The notes beneath the pieces were generated by a model. The model saw only the letters and a list, made by a program, of their open reading frames with translations. It was not told the DNA's origin and did not search any database. This document shows, one piece after another, positions 18,282-27,593 of a DNA stretch of 60,912 nucleotides. How positions within the stretch are numbered: the stretch's first letter is position 1; every line of letters begins with the position of its first letter. The translations under genes and the position numbers were made by a program. Source of the stretch: Woeseiaceae bacterium (lineage in GTDB: Bacteria > Pseudomonadota > Gammaproteobacteria > Steroidobacterales > Woeseiaceae); NCBI GenBank assembly GCA_024640345.1, contig JAHEFD010000010.1:1-60912 (forward strand), given 5' to 3'.

Positions 18282-18422
18282 AACTCTACCTCCCGATTGA
18301 TGGATCTTCGTTCAATATGAGATTCGCCAGCGCAGCTTTCAACGCGGAGTTATACGTATTAATCGCCTTGGCCGCGTATGGGACATTGCAATTGTCCGCC
18401 ATTTTATGGATTGGCAGGTCTT

Positions 18423-19808
18423 ATGAGTCCAGAACTTCAGTTTTTTGGCGCTACAGGTGAGGTCACCGGATCGCTCTACGTTATCCGGCATGGGAAACAC
18501 ACAGTGCTGCTCGAGTGCGGATTGATCCAGGGCGGCCGAAAGGCGGAGGAGCGAAACCGGGACCCTTTCCCGCTGCCGGTCGAGGATATCGACGCAGTGA
18601 TTCTCAGCCACGCACATATCGATCATTCCGGTCGCGTCCCGCTTCTTGTGCGACGTGGTTACAACGGCCCGATTTATACCCAGAATGCGACCCGCGCCCT
18701 GTGCGAGATCATGCTTCCCGACTCCGGCTATCTGAACGAAAAAGATGCCGAATGGGAAAACAGGAAGAATGCCGACAATGGCAAGGAGCTGGTCGAGCCG
18801 CTTTACACAAGGCAGGATGCCGAGAACTGCCTGTCACAGTTTCAAAGCATTCGTTACCAGGAGAGCCTGGAAGTCGTTCCGGGAATGAACGTTTGCTTTC
18901 ATGATGCGGGGCACATTCTCGGATCCGCCATCGTCGAAATCACGTTTAATGAAAACGGGAGCTCCCGCAAACTGGTTTTCAGTGGCGACCTGGGTTACCG
19001 GGATGCACCCGTGATGAATCCGCCCCGCCAGATCAAACAAGCTGATGCGGTCCTGATGGAAAGTACCTATGGTGATCGCCTGCACCGTCCATTCTCTGAA
19101 ACGATTGAGGAACTGACAGGCGTATTCCACACCGCGCGAGCGGGCCAGGGAAACATCGTCATTCCCGCCTTTACGGTTGGCAGAACCCAGGATTTGTTGT
19201 ACCTCATGGCCGAGCATTTTGACGAATGGGGCCTCAAAGACTGGAACATCTTCCTGGACAGCCCAATGGGCATCGAGGCAACCGAGACCTACTCCCGGTA
19301 CCGGCATCTTTTCGGGGTAAAACTTTTCGGGCCGGACTCGCACCTGCCGAATCTGCCGAACTTTCACATGACTCGATCTACAGAAGAATCGATGATGATC
19401 AACCCGATAAAGTCCGGCGCCATTATCATTGCCGGAAGCGGGATGTGCAGCGGCGGAAGGATACACCACCACCTCAAAAACAATATCTGGAACCCTGCCT
19501 GCCACCTGGTAATCGTGGGCTTCCAGGCCTTTGGCACCCTAGGTCGGCGAATTGTAGATGGGGCCAATGAAATAAAACTGTGGGGCGAGACCTATCCGGT
19601 CCGTGCAAAAGTACACACGATCGGCGGGCTTTCCGCGCATGGAGACCAGCAAGACCTGATCACTTGGTACAGCGCATTTGCAAACCGGCCGCCTCTTTAT
19701 CTTGTCCACGGCGAACCGGATCCGCAGGCCGCATTGCAGAAGAAACTGGAGACAGAACTGCAGGCTCCTGTATCGATTGCCCAGCGTGGGCAGACCATTT
19801 CCATATGA
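18423..19808 (+). CDS. Beta-CASP metallo-beta-lactamase-fold RNA nuclease
   Basis: 461 residues; the ATG at 18423 is chosen because the fold starts within ten residues ('LQFFGATGEVTGSLYVI'). Metal site: S62-H63-A-H65-I-D67-H68. Further motifs: 'GHILGSAIVEI', 'FSGDLGYRD', the beta-CASP 'VIPAFTVGRTQDLLY', 'SGMCSGGRIHHHL' and the C-terminal 'TIGGLSAHGDQQDL' and 'LVHGEP'. These are the motifs of the CPSF/RNase J-like family; bacterial members of this size are exonucleases or endonucleases for RNA. The protein is cytoplasmic. It lies divergent from the baeRF-family gene, 141 bp away. Confidence 0.93.
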   Translation: MSPELQFFGATGEVTGSLYVIRHGKHTVLLECGLIQGGRKAEERNRDPFPLPVEDIDAVILSHAHIDHSGRVPLLVRRGYNGPIYTQNATRALCEIMLPDSGYLNEKDAEWENRKNADNGKELVEPLYTRQDAENCLSQFQSIRYQESLEVVPGMNVCFHDAGHILGSAIVEITFNENGSSRKLVFSGDLGYRDAPVMNPPRQIKQADAVLMESTYGDRLHRPFSETIEELTGVFHTARAGQGNIVIPAFTVGRTQDLLYLMAEHFDEWGLKDWNIFLDSPMGIEATETYSRYRHLFGVKLFGPDSHLPNLPNFHMTRSTEESMMINPIKSGAIIIAGSGMCSGGRIHHHLKNNIWNPACHLVIVGFQAFGTLGRRIVDGANEIKLWGETYPVRAKVHTIGGLSAHGDQQDLITWYSAFANRPPLYLVHGEPDPQAALQKKLETELQAPVSIAQRGQTISI

Positions 19809-19889
19809 CTGTGTAACGTGCTTCCTGAATTTATATAGACCGTCGCCGTTCCTGTAGAATGGCGGCTGGCACAAAATAAAGAGAATGAA

Positions 19890-21200
19890 ATGAGCCAGAG
19901 AATTGTCATCATGGGCGCGGCAGGCCGGGACTTCCACGTATTTAATTGTTGCTATCGCGACAAGCCCGAATTTGATGTCGTCGCATTCACTGCCACCCAG
20001 ATCCCGAATATCGAGGATCGTCGCTACCCGGCATCGCTTGCCGGAAAACAGTATCCGGGCGGCATCCCCATTCGCGGCGAAGACGAACTCGATGACATCC
20101 TGCTTGAAGAAAACATAGATGAGGTCGTATTCGCCTATTCGGACGTCAGCCTTGACTACGTCAATGAACGCCGGGCAAAAGTGGAAGGCCACGGCGTCAG
20201 GTTCTCGACGTTCGACATTGATGCGACGATGTTGTTATCAAACAAACCAGTCATCGCAATAACCGCAATCCGTACCGGCTGCGGCAAGAGCCAGACTTCG
20301 CGACGCATTACTGACATTCTCCGGGAACTGGGTAAAAAGACTGTCGCAATCCGGCACCCGATGCCCTACGGCGACCTGTCCAGGCAAGCCGTGCAGCGAT
20401 TCGCAACCTACGACGACCTTGACCTGCACGAATGCACGATCGAGGAGAGAGAGGAGTACGAACCTCACCTGAAAAATGGTGTCATCGTTTACGCCGGCGT
20501 CGATTATGCTGCGATCGTCGAACAGGCAGAAAAAGAAGCGGATGTGATCGTCTGGGATGGAGGCAATAACGACACCCCGTTTATCAAGCCTGACCTGTGG
20601 ATTGTCGTAACTGACCCCCACAGACCAGGACATGAGCTCAGCTACTTTCCCGGCACCGCCAACTTTGCCCGCGCCGACGTTATATTGATCAACAAAGTCA
20701 GCGACAGGAAAGATGCCGGCGTCAAAACAATCGAAGAAAACGCAATAAGAATCAATCCGAACGCAACCATTGTCTACCGCGATTCGCCGCTCGACATCCC
20801 GGACATTGAGGCCATCAGGGGCAAACGAGTTCTCGCGATTGAAGATGGACCAACGACAACACACGGCGGCATGCCGTTTGGTGCAGGTGTCCTGGCCGCG
20901 AAGAGAAACGGCGCCCTTGAGCTGGTCGATCCGCGCCCGTGGGCAGTTGGTGAAATTGCCGCGACGTTCAGGAAATACCCCGACACCGGCGCACTGTTGC
21001 CGGCAATGGGATATGGCGACGTGCAAATTCGCGACCTGGAAGCGACCGTCAATGCGGTCGATTGTGATCTCGTGCTGGTGGCGACGCCGATCGACCTTTC
21101 CCGGCTGATCGACATACAAAAGCCCTACATGCGAATCGGTTACCGCCTTGAAAAAGGGGCAGGCGAACTGACGGCTGCCGTGAAATGCGCCATTGACTGA
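19890..21200 (+). CDS. P-loop protein related to cyclic 2,3-diphosphoglycerate synthetase
   Basis: 436 residues. An N-terminal Rossmann-like segment ('VIMGAAGRDFHVFN') is followed by a central P-loop 'G130-C-G-K133-S' and a DWGG-like 'VWDGGNND' region, with 'LINKV' as a G4-like motif. The overall order fits COG2403, which contains the archaeal cyclic 2,3-diphosphoglycerate synthetase and bacterial homologues of unknown role. The Archaea-type product has not been shown in mesophilic bacteria, so I give no function beyond nucleotide-binding. A start ATG at 19890 is preceded by an AGAA-type site. It stands before the enoyl-CoA hydratase gene on the same strand. Confidence 0.85.
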   Translation: MSQRIVIMGAAGRDFHVFNCCYRDKPEFDVVAFTATQIPNIEDRRYPASLAGKQYPGGIPIRGEDELDDILLEENIDEVVFAYSDVSLDYVNERRAKVEGHGVRFSTFDIDATMLLSNKPVIAITAIRTGCGKSQTSRRITDILRELGKKTVAIRHPMPYGDLSRQAVQRFATYDDLDLHECTIEEREEYEPHLKNGVIVYAGVDYAAIVEQAEKEADVIVWDGGNNDTPFIKPDLWIVVTDPHRPGHELSYFPGTANFARADVILINKVSDRKDAGVKTIEENAIRINPNATIVYRDSPLDIPDIEAIRGKRVLAIEDGPTTTHGGMPFGAGVLAAKRNGALELVDPRPWAVGEIAATFRKYPDTGALLPAMGYGDVQIRDLEATVNAVDCDLVLVATPIDLSRLIDIQKPYMRIGYRLEKGAGELTAAVKCAID

Positions 21201-21306
21201 TGTGCAGCAACCTCCAAAAGGCAGCTGATCGAAACGGTCAAATCCAGGTGTCAGGCCTGTTCGTTCCCGAAGCCAAGCTCGAAGATTAACGATGGAGACA
21301 GACGAA

Positions 21307-22074
21307 ATGTACGAGACCCTGGAGGTAGGCCTGCGCGACGGAATTGGCACACTTTGGTTGAATCGACCGGACAAACTCAACGCCCTTTCACAACAGACCC
21401 TGCGCGAACTCATTGACGCTGCTCATTGGTTCAATCAGCAGACTGAAACGCGCGTGGTCATCGTTGGCGGACGAGGCAAAGCTTTTTCGTCCGGTGCTGA
21501 CCTGTCTGACTTTCCGGATGCAAACGCCAGCGGAGCTCGGGCGGCGGCGGACGTCGGCCGCGTTATGGCTGAGGCGATCGAGGGAATGAGTGCATTGACG
21601 ATCGCCCGCCTGCATGGCTGGTGTGTTGGCGGTGGCCTGGTATTGGCAGCGGCATGTGATCTTCGACTTGCCACTGACACGACGCGATTTTCAATCCCGG
21701 AGGTCGATCTCGGCATTCCACTGGCTTGGGGCGGCATTCCCAGGCTGGTCCGGGAAATAGGACCTGCGTTGACAAAAGAGCTGGTGGTCACCTGCAGACA
21801 ATTCGACAGTAATGAAGCGCTGGCAGCCGGATTCCTGAACCGGGTAGTGCCAGCTGACGACCTTGACCAGGCAGTCCAGGCACTGGCTGAACAGGTCGCG
21901 ACGAAACCCCGAAACCCGGTGTCGGCCACCAAGCGTCACGTTAACGCGGTAACTTCGCAGATGACAGGAACCATGCGCAGCTGGTCAGATGCCGACAGCC
22001 TGCTCGCGGCCATGATCGATCCGGAGTGCATTGCCTCCCGAGAGGCGTATATCAAAGCTCGTCGTCATTCCTGA
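21307..22074 (+). CDS. Enoyl-CoA hydratase/isomerase (crotonase family)
   Basis: 255 residues from the ATG at 21307 (GGAG 9 nt upstream); an ATG at 21292 is also possible. Crotonase motifs: 'LWLNRPDKLNALS', the oxyanion-hole strand 'GKAFSSGADLSDF' and 'LHGWCVGGGLVLAAACDLRLA', then 'PEVDLGIPLAWGGIPRL'. Fold and size are those of cytosolic trimer enzymes that hydrate or isomerise enoyl-CoA. The catalytic acid pair of true hydratases is not clear: the second Glu region reads 'LGIPLAWGGIPRLVREIG', so the exact reaction could differ. A cPGS-like gene precedes it by about 100 bp; there is no fatty-acid oxidation partner here. Confidence 0.9.
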   Translation: MYETLEVGLRDGIGTLWLNRPDKLNALSQQTLRELIDAAHWFNQQTETRVVIVGGRGKAFSSGADLSDFPDANASGARAAADVGRVMAEAIEGMSALTIARLHGWCVGGGLVLAAACDLRLATDTTRFSIPEVDLGIPLAWGGIPRLVREIGPALTKELVVTCRQFDSNEALAAGFLNRVVPADDLDQAVQALAEQVATKPRNPVSATKRHVNAVTSQMTGTMRSWSDADSLLAAMIDPECIASREAYIKARRHS

Positions 22075-22139
22075 CGACCAACGCTGGTAACGTGCGCGTC
22101 GCGGCAGGCAAAGCCTGGTGACTCGATTCAGGCCGCCCT

Positions 22140-23372
22140 CTAATTCCCCATGCCTGGCAGAGAAAGATTGTCTTTGTAGATACAATTTGCCTCGCGAATA
22201 TCCGAGCGCAATACGCGATCGCGGAACTTGATGTGCTTCCATTCACCAATCCAGTGTTCCGGGTCTGTAAATGTAAATTCAGTCACAAGCGTATTTCCAT
22301 CGTTGATCATTTGCATACGCTCAACGATCTTCAGTTTTGACCCGGTGATCACCCCGGCCTGAATGAGATGATTGTCATCAGTGAAACCTGTCGTCTCAAC
22401 GACCAGGGTGTCACCTTCCCAATGTCCCAGCGATTCCCCTCCCCAGTTTCGGTCCAGTTTGTTTTCGGGGACCCGGTCACGACCGTCCGTGAAGATGACC
22501 CGGTACTCGTTGTTCAGGCGAGACACCATGTAGATCGCAGTCGGGAACTGGATCATCATCAATGAACCGTATCGCGTCATAAGTCTCGGCATGCCCGCCG
22601 GATAACACAGGGCGGTGGGATCGCCATACCGCTCCCCTTTTTTCGACGCCTCCATGTAGGCATCGTGAAATTCCTTACCTTTCGCCGTGAATTCCGGGCT
22701 CGGTTTGAATTCGAACGAGCCGTAATTTGCCCGCCATTCGTCCTCACCACGGAATTGCCAGACTCCGGTCAGGTCGAAAGCGGCAGAAGGCCGCTTCTGT
22801 GAAAGGTTTTCGGGATCGAGAGCACCATCCGTGAATCCAGCCGCCGTCCCGTCACCTGCTGCAGTGCCATTGGAAATGATCGGCAGTTCCGGCGGTCGCG
22901 TTTTCTTTTCTCGCATCTGCCACGTCTCGCCTTCCGGTGGTGGCACCCAGGGCATTAATGCGGGATAAACCTGGCGCGCGCGCGTTGGGGCATCCGATGC
23001 ATCCATTGAGTAGGACTTGCCGTCTGCGCCGATCATTCCCTGTATCAGGCCGCCCGGCTCGCCATTTTTCAGAGGATGCATTTTGATCGTTACGACGTCG
23101 CCTACCTTGAGCGACTCCCGATCAAAACCGCTTTGTCGCATCGCCGCAATGCTTTGCCCCTCAATTTTCCATTCTTCCGGATTGCCCGAATCATCAGTCA
23201 CTTTCATGGTGATGATCAGGTGCGGGTTGCGATAGATGAACTGCGTGACCTCTCCCGTTTTCTGCACCGAGGAAGCTTCGTCAAATACGACCGCCGAATG
23301 ATGTCCCGTCACTGGTCCGGCAGACAACCCAAAAACCACCAGCAAAAAGAACGCGAACTTGTAAGAATTCAT
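22140..23372 (-). CDS. Exported DUF6152-type protein (second of a pair)
   Basis: 410 residues from the ATG at 23372, which has GGAG 8 nt upstream; the longer open frame to 23507 overlaps the upstream gene and has no such site. A signal peptide is cut near V-T-G/H, leaving the mature N-terminus HHS typical of the DUF6152 family. An N-terminal beta domain (to about 110) with 'YRNPHLIITMKV' and 'LKVGDVVTIKMHP' matches that family. A second domain opens with DLTGVW (about 215) and contains 'WEGDTLVVETTGF' and 'LKIVERMQM'. No catalytic residues are evident. It is 80 bp downstream of a paralogue. Function unknown; possibly lipid- or steroid-related periplasmic binding. Confidence 0.82.
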   Translation of the reverse strand: MNSYKFAFFLLVVFGLSAGPVTGHHSAVVFDEASSVQKTGEVTQFIYRNPHLIITMKVTDDSGNPEEWKIEGQSIAAMRQSGFDRESLKVGDVVTIKMHPLKNGEPGGLIQGMIGADGKSYSMDASDAPTRARQVYPALMPWVPPPEGETWQMREKKTRPPELPIISNGTAAGDGTAAGFTDGALDPENLSQKRPSAAFDLTGVWQFRGEDEWRANYGSFEFKPSPEFTAKGKEFHDAYMEASKKGERYGDPTALCYPAGMPRLMTRYGSLMMIQFPTAIYMVSRLNNEYRVIFTDGRDRVPENKLDRNWGGESLGHWEGDTLVVETTGFTDDNHLIQAGVITGSKLKIVERMQMINDGNTLVTEFTFTDPEHWIGEWKHIKFRDRVLRSDIREANCIYKDNLSLPGMGN

Positions 23373-23452
23373 TAACAGGTCTCCTGATTTACCCGCCTCG
23401 ACATGATCTGATAATCCGGCAACTGACGGCCCACTATCGATCACAATAATGA

Positions 23453-24511
23453 TCAGTCCGTGCCAAGGCCCGCCTCGAGATACAGCCTGGCATTTTCCAA
23501 GGTACATTCCACCTCGACCAATTGACGATCTGCGATTTTGGCCATGAAATAGTCGATGGTCACAGCCTCGGTCAAATACACCGGGTCGGTCACTATCATC
23601 TGGATCTCCAGCGCAAGACCATCATCCGAAAGCGTGTAACGTTCCAGCAGGTGTTTTTGTTCACTTGAATCGACACCTGTATGCAGTCCCCAGCGATCGG
23701 CTACAAAATTCGTTGATTCGACCACCAGCGTTTTTCCCTCGAACCAGCCAACAGAGTGCCCGTTCACGGAGGGCTCCCCGGCCGGGTGCTCACGATCAAG
23801 ATGGATCACACGTGGCCGGTCCCGAAGTTCGTAGTTAAGTACAACCGTTTTCTCATCCGGCCGACTGATTTTTAGCGGATAAGGCAGTAATGTTGCCTTG
23901 GGTGGGCCGGGGTTCTGGCATGAAACCTGGGGGTTTTGACTTTCGTCAAAATTATCTACCAGTTCCTGCGCCAACTTCGTATAAGGCCAGTCTCCCGGCG
24001 GCCAATAGTGAGGTTTACCTCCGCGAAGATCCCTTACCCACAAACCGGTCAGGTCGGTCGACGGCTGAAGCGCTGCATTTTGTTTCTCCATTTCAAGGCG
24101 TGTACCGTCCGACTTCTCGAGCCAGTTCAGCCCTGAAAAAGGCCGGTTCGGGTTCTTGTCCGCTGCCCCCTCCCAGGTGATTTGGTCGCCCGGCTTAAGA
24201 GAATCCTTGCTCCAGCCCCGCTCTATCATCGCCGGCGGGTGAAGCACCTCGATGCTGTACTCAACAACCTCGCCAGCGGCATTTGGCGCCATTGCCTTTA
24301 TGAATACATGTGGCATGCGCCAGTCATATTTTGTAACTGTGCCCTTATGCGTCTGGATATTTTTCCGATCAAGGCTGGAATGTGAGTGGTGCGCGCTCAT
24401 TGTGACAGCAACCAACACCGCGAATACGCATCGCATGAATTTGCCGGCACGCGACCCAGCGTCAAGCGGATTGAGATTGCGCAATTCCGACTTTGTATAG
24501 GATGTCAGCAT
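23453..24511 (-). CDS. Exported DUF6152-type protein (first of a pair)
   Basis: 352 residues from the ATG at 24511 (AGGA 9 nt upstream). A second in-frame ATG at 24436 would begin directly on the signal peptide but has no ribosome site. The mature chain starts near S-A-H-H-S. As in the downstream paralogue, an N-terminal domain ('YDWRMPHVFIKAM', 'LKPGDQITWEG') is followed by a second domain with DLTGLW and 'WFEGKTLVVESTNF'. No enzyme motif is seen. A 10-bp perfect hairpin lies in its leader, 23 nt before the start codon. Divergent from the TonB-dependent receptor across 444 bp, so the two may be coregulated. Confidence 0.82.
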   Translation of the reverse strand: MLTSYTKSELRNLNPLDAGSRAGKFMRCVFAVLVAVTMSAHHSHSSLDRKNIQTHKGTVTKYDWRMPHVFIKAMAPNAAGEVVEYSIEVLHPPAMIERGWSKDSLKPGDQITWEGAADKNPNRPFSGLNWLEKSDGTRLEMEKQNAALQPSTDLTGLWVRDLRGGKPHYWPPGDWPYTKLAQELVDNFDESQNPQVSCQNPGPPKATLLPYPLKISRPDEKTVVLNYELRDRPRVIHLDREHPAGEPSVNGHSVGWFEGKTLVVESTNFVADRWGLHTGVDSSEQKHLLERYTLSDDGLALEIQMIVTDPVYLTEAVTIDYFMAKIADRQLVEVECTLENARLYLEAGLGTD

Positions 24512-24534
24512 CGTTCGAATTCCTTGAATTATTT

Positions 24535-24558
24535 GCTCCTGCCAGTGATGGCAGGAGC
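24535..24558 (-). promoter_or_regulatory. Leader hairpin upstream of the DUF6152 gene pair
   Basis: Perfect 10-bp inverted repeat GCTCCTGCCA / TGGCAGGAGC with a 4-nt loop. Its end lies 23 nt before the DUF6152 start codon and just upstream of that gene's AGGA site. There is no following T-tract in either direction, so it is not a standard terminator; a regulatory or mRNA-stabilising leader structure is more likely. Confidence 0.45.
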
Positions 24559-24738
24559 GAGATCACCTGCCCGCCCCTGAAAATATCGTAAAACGGCGAC
24601 AAATACTTCTAGCCAATAATCTTTCATTACGAGTAGTGAAACCGATGGGCGCAGCCGTATCTGGATACTGCCAAGGCCCCGCCAGTCCACGGACACGGAG
24701 ATCAGGAAACGATGGGGCCTCGACATGCGATGTCATCC

Positions 24739-24755
24739 GTTGCACTAAATGCAAC
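24739..24755. promoter_or_regulatory. Possible operator dyad GTTGCA-N5-TGCAAC
   Basis: A perfect 6-bp inverted repeat with a 5-nt spacer, centred about 210 bp before the receptor start and 235 bp before the DUF6152 start. The form fits a dimeric transcription-factor site. Only one copy is seen and no regulator gene is nearby, so this is tentative. Confidence 0.3.
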
Positions 24756-24955
24756 AAGTCAGAACGAAGACTCACAACTAATTGTTTTATTGGCTATTTC
24801 GCCGATCTAATTTGATTTCACATGCCGTAACAGCTCGGCAAACGCTGATTCTCAAGGTGTTAGATTCGATTTGGGGATTCGGCGCGCAGGCATTCTGCTG
24901 CCCGCCGGACGTCACGCCGGGATCATTAGTCAATTAACTTTCGCTGGAGACCAGT

Positions 24956-27409
24956 ATGAAGTCCAAATTAAGAACAAGAATTCTTGCTGCCCTTATCGGG
25001 GTTACGGCGCTCTTTACTTTGCCGGTAGTTGCCCAGGAAAACACTGGCGCAGGCCTGGAAGAAATCACCGTAACTGCACAAAGACGAGCACAAAGCCTGC
25101 AGAAAACGCCGGTATCAATAACGGCATTTTCGCCGGAAAGACTGAACGAGCTTGGCATTAACGATCCAGTCAGCATGATGGACTTTGTGCCAAATGCCAT
25201 GGTCAGCTCGGGTACCGGTCGCGGCGGTGAAGTCGCGCAATTCTCAATCCGGGGAGTAAACGAGGCACGCATCAGTCCCGTATTGGACCCCGGCGTTGCA
25301 ATCTATATCGACGATGTTTACTACGGGCGCCCACAGGTTGGCTTTTTGCAATTCGTCGACACCGAGCGCGTCGAAGTATTGCGCGGTCCACAGGGAACCC
25401 TGTTCGGCAAGAACAGTACCGGCGGTGCCGTGCGCTATATCACCAAGAAACCTGATCTGGATAGCAATCACGGGTACGTGGATATCGCTGTTGGCGACTT
25501 CGAACGGATAGACATCAAAGGTGCATTCAATGCGGTCCTGTCAGACACGACCGCTGTACGCATATCAGCAGCGAGTTTCGAACGCGATGGATACGTCAAA
25601 CGACTGGCAGACAATGTGAACCTGGGTAACCAGGACGCACGGGCATTTCAGTTCCAGATCCGTCATCAGCCATCGGACAGGCTGACAGTCGATTTCCGGA
25701 CTGACTATTCGGTTTCCAATGACAATAACGGGGCCGTCAAGTTAATTGACTACTACAACTTTAATACGACACTCGACCTGCCGAATCCCGGCGGCCCTCC
25801 TAACCCTGCCAGTCCGAGCGCCAGCGCGATCGCAGCGTGGAATAACCAGTGGGGTGGTACGGCCATGGAATATGCGGCGGAAATTCCGCGGAGCCTGTAC
25901 CAGGTAGCAGGCACAGGGCTCGTACCGTGGACCGATAACGAAAGCAAAGGCGCGACATTCGATATCAGCTACGAAATCAGCGATCGGACTACGCTGCGAT
26001 CAATTACAGGATATCGTGAGATGACGTCAACGGCGTTTCGTGACCCGGATGACGTGGCGCATGCGACAACCTACTTCGACGACTACGCCGAGACATTCGC
26101 CGACTTCTGGTCGCAGGAATTTCAGTTGAACGGCCTGGCTATAGACGACCGCCTGAACTGGGTAGCGGGCGTTTACTATTCATCGGAAGAAAATGGAGTC
26201 AACGAACTGGCCAACCGGGACGGGCGAAGCACAGGACGCTACGGAGCGCTGATGCTGAACGACAACTCTCTCCAGGAGACGAACAGCCTCGGAATTTTCG
26301 CCCAAGGCACATACAACCTTACAGACGCTTTCGCCTTAACGCTTGGCGTCCGTTATACCGAGGATGACAAGAACTACACAGTTCGCCAGACGGCTATCTG
26401 GGACAGTTTTTTGGATCAGTTGGCTGACGACCTGGGCCTGGCGGACCTGGTTGCGCCTACTTATGAAGGTGGTACCTGTGATCCTTCAATTCAATCATCC
26501 TGTATTTCTAATCCGGGCGTGTCGGGCGGTGATACGTTTAACGCGGTCACGCCACGCATTGCACTGGAATACCAGTTGAGTGATGCGGTAATGCTATATG
26601 GATCGTATTCCGGCGGCTTCAAGGCAGGCGGCACCAACGATTCCGTTGGCGACATCAACACACCGTTCCAGGAAGAAACGCTCAAGAGTTCCGAGATCGG
26701 CGTTCGTAGCACTCTTTTTGACGGTCGGGTTCGTGCGAATCTGACGGCCTTCAGCATGGACTACGAGGACAAACAGATAACGGTAACAACATCGCCAATC
26801 TGTAATAACAGGTGCACGGCAAATGCCGGTGACGGCAAAATTACCGGTTGGGAGTTTGATGGAATGGCCGCACTGTCAGACAACCTTGTCTGGAACCTCG
26901 CAGTCGGCATCCTGGATGCCAAATGGGACGCGATTACCAATCCGTCTGCCGGCGTAACAGCTTCATCGCCGTTCAGTGCAGCGCCGGACTTAACCTGGAA
27001 TACCGGTTTGCGGCTCACCAACGAACTTGCCGGGGGAGCGAGCATTGTTACGAGCCTCGACTACGCCTACACGGACCAGCACGCGTCGTCTCCACAGGAT
27101 AGTACGACCCTCTATATCCCCGAATACGACCTTGTCAATTTCCGCGTCAAGTGGGTTTCACCCGATGGGGGCTATGAGCTGTCGGTATTCTGCAGCAATT
27201 GCACTGACGAGGAATATGTTCGCGCCGGTAATGGCTGGGCAGGCGGCACCTTTAATACGTTCTTCCCGTACAAGGAAAACAACACTCCACCGTACACCGC
27301 AAACACACAAGACCCGCTGCGGAACGCGGCGCCGGGCATAACGACGGTGCTGGTTGGTGCGCCGAGGATGTGGGGAGCACAATTTCGTTACAATTTCGGC
27401 AATAACTAA
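24956..27409 (+). CDS. TonB-dependent outer-membrane receptor
   Basis: 817 residues with GGAG 6 nt before the ATG. A signal peptide is cut after V-V-A. The mature N-terminus carries the TonB box E-E-I-T-V-T-A, then the plug domain ('TPVSITAFSPERL', 'FSIRGVNEARI', 'VDTERVEVLRGPQGTLFGKNST', 'GGAVRYITKKP') to about 160, then a 22-strand type barrel with 'GTYNLTDAFALTLGVRYTED' and a C-terminal 'QFRYNFGNN'. Such receptors import large substrates with energy from the inner membrane. The plug type is common in sphingomonads and gammaproteobacteria for iron complexes and for polymers or terpenoid-like substrates, and does not define the ligand. Divergent from two DUF6152 proteins. Confidence 0.95.
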   Translation: MKSKLRTRILAALIGVTALFTLPVVAQENTGAGLEEITVTAQRRAQSLQKTPVSITAFSPERLNELGINDPVSMMDFVPNAMVSSGTGRGGEVAQFSIRGVNEARISPVLDPGVAIYIDDVYYGRPQVGFLQFVDTERVEVLRGPQGTLFGKNSTGGAVRYITKKPDLDSNHGYVDIAVGDFERIDIKGAFNAVLSDTTAVRISAASFERDGYVKRLADNVNLGNQDARAFQFQIRHQPSDRLTVDFRTDYSVSNDNNGAVKLIDYYNFNTTLDLPNPGGPPNPASPSASAIAAWNNQWGGTAMEYAAEIPRSLYQVAGTGLVPWTDNESKGATFDISYEISDRTTLRSITGYREMTSTAFRDPDDVAHATTYFDDYAETFADFWSQEFQLNGLAIDDRLNWVAGVYYSSEENGVNELANRDGRSTGRYGALMLNDNSLQETNSLGIFAQGTYNLTDAFALTLGVRYTEDDKNYTVRQTAIWDSFLDQLADDLGLADLVAPTYEGGTCDPSIQSSCISNPGVSGGDTFNAVTPRIALEYQLSDAVMLYGSYSGGFKAGGTNDSVGDINTPFQEETLKSSEIGVRSTLFDGRVRANLTAFSMDYEDKQITVTTSPICNNRCTANAGDGKITGWEFDGMAALSDNLVWNLAVGILDAKWDAITNPSAGVTASSPFSAAPDLTWNTGLRLTNELAGGASIVTSLDYAYTDQHASSPQDSTTLYIPEYDLVNFRVKWVSPDGGYELSVFCSNCTDEEYVRAGNGWAGGTFNTFFPYKENNTPPYTANTQDPLRNAAPGITTVLVGAPRMWGAQFRYNFGNN

Positions 27410-27457
27410 GCGCGGCCAAAAACCGGGCTCGCGGCGAAACGTCCGCGATCAATACGA

Positions 27458-27489
27458 AAAACGCCGGAGGAGCAATCCTCCGGCGTTTT
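27458..27489. terminator. Bidirectional rho-independent terminator
   Basis: A perfect 14-bp stem (AAAACGCCGGAGGA / TCCTCCGGCGTTTT) with a GCAA loop, flanked by an A-run on the left and a T-run on the right. It lies 48 bp after the receptor stop and 105 bp beyond the end of the convergent universal stress protein gene, so it can end transcription from both sides. Confidence 0.92.
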
Positions 27490-27593
27490 TGTTCCAGCCA
27501 ATTCCGGAATCAGGACTTCCAGCCTTGCGGGCCCGTCTCGCCGCCACTGAGAGTTACGATAGCTGGTTGTCCGATTGATGGTCCGACCTGACT

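Larger units (their letters stand above)
24512..24955. other. Long divergent intergenic region with a hairpin and a dyad
   Basis: This 444-bp region separates the leftward DUF6152 pair from the rightward TonB-dependent receptor. It holds a perfect hairpin at 24535-24558 and a dyad at 24739-24755, both listed separately, and the GGAG ribosome site of the receptor near 24945. No protein-coding frame in it looks real. It must carry both promoters, but I could not place clear -35/-10 boxes. Confidence 0.6.

Noticed and set aside
20238-21413. 391-codon minus-strand frame over the cPGS-like gene
   Set aside because: Antisense shadow; the plus strand has P-loop and family motifs.
22100-22125. CAGGC-AAA-GCCTG as a terminator
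   Set aside because: Only 5 bp of stem and no T-run.
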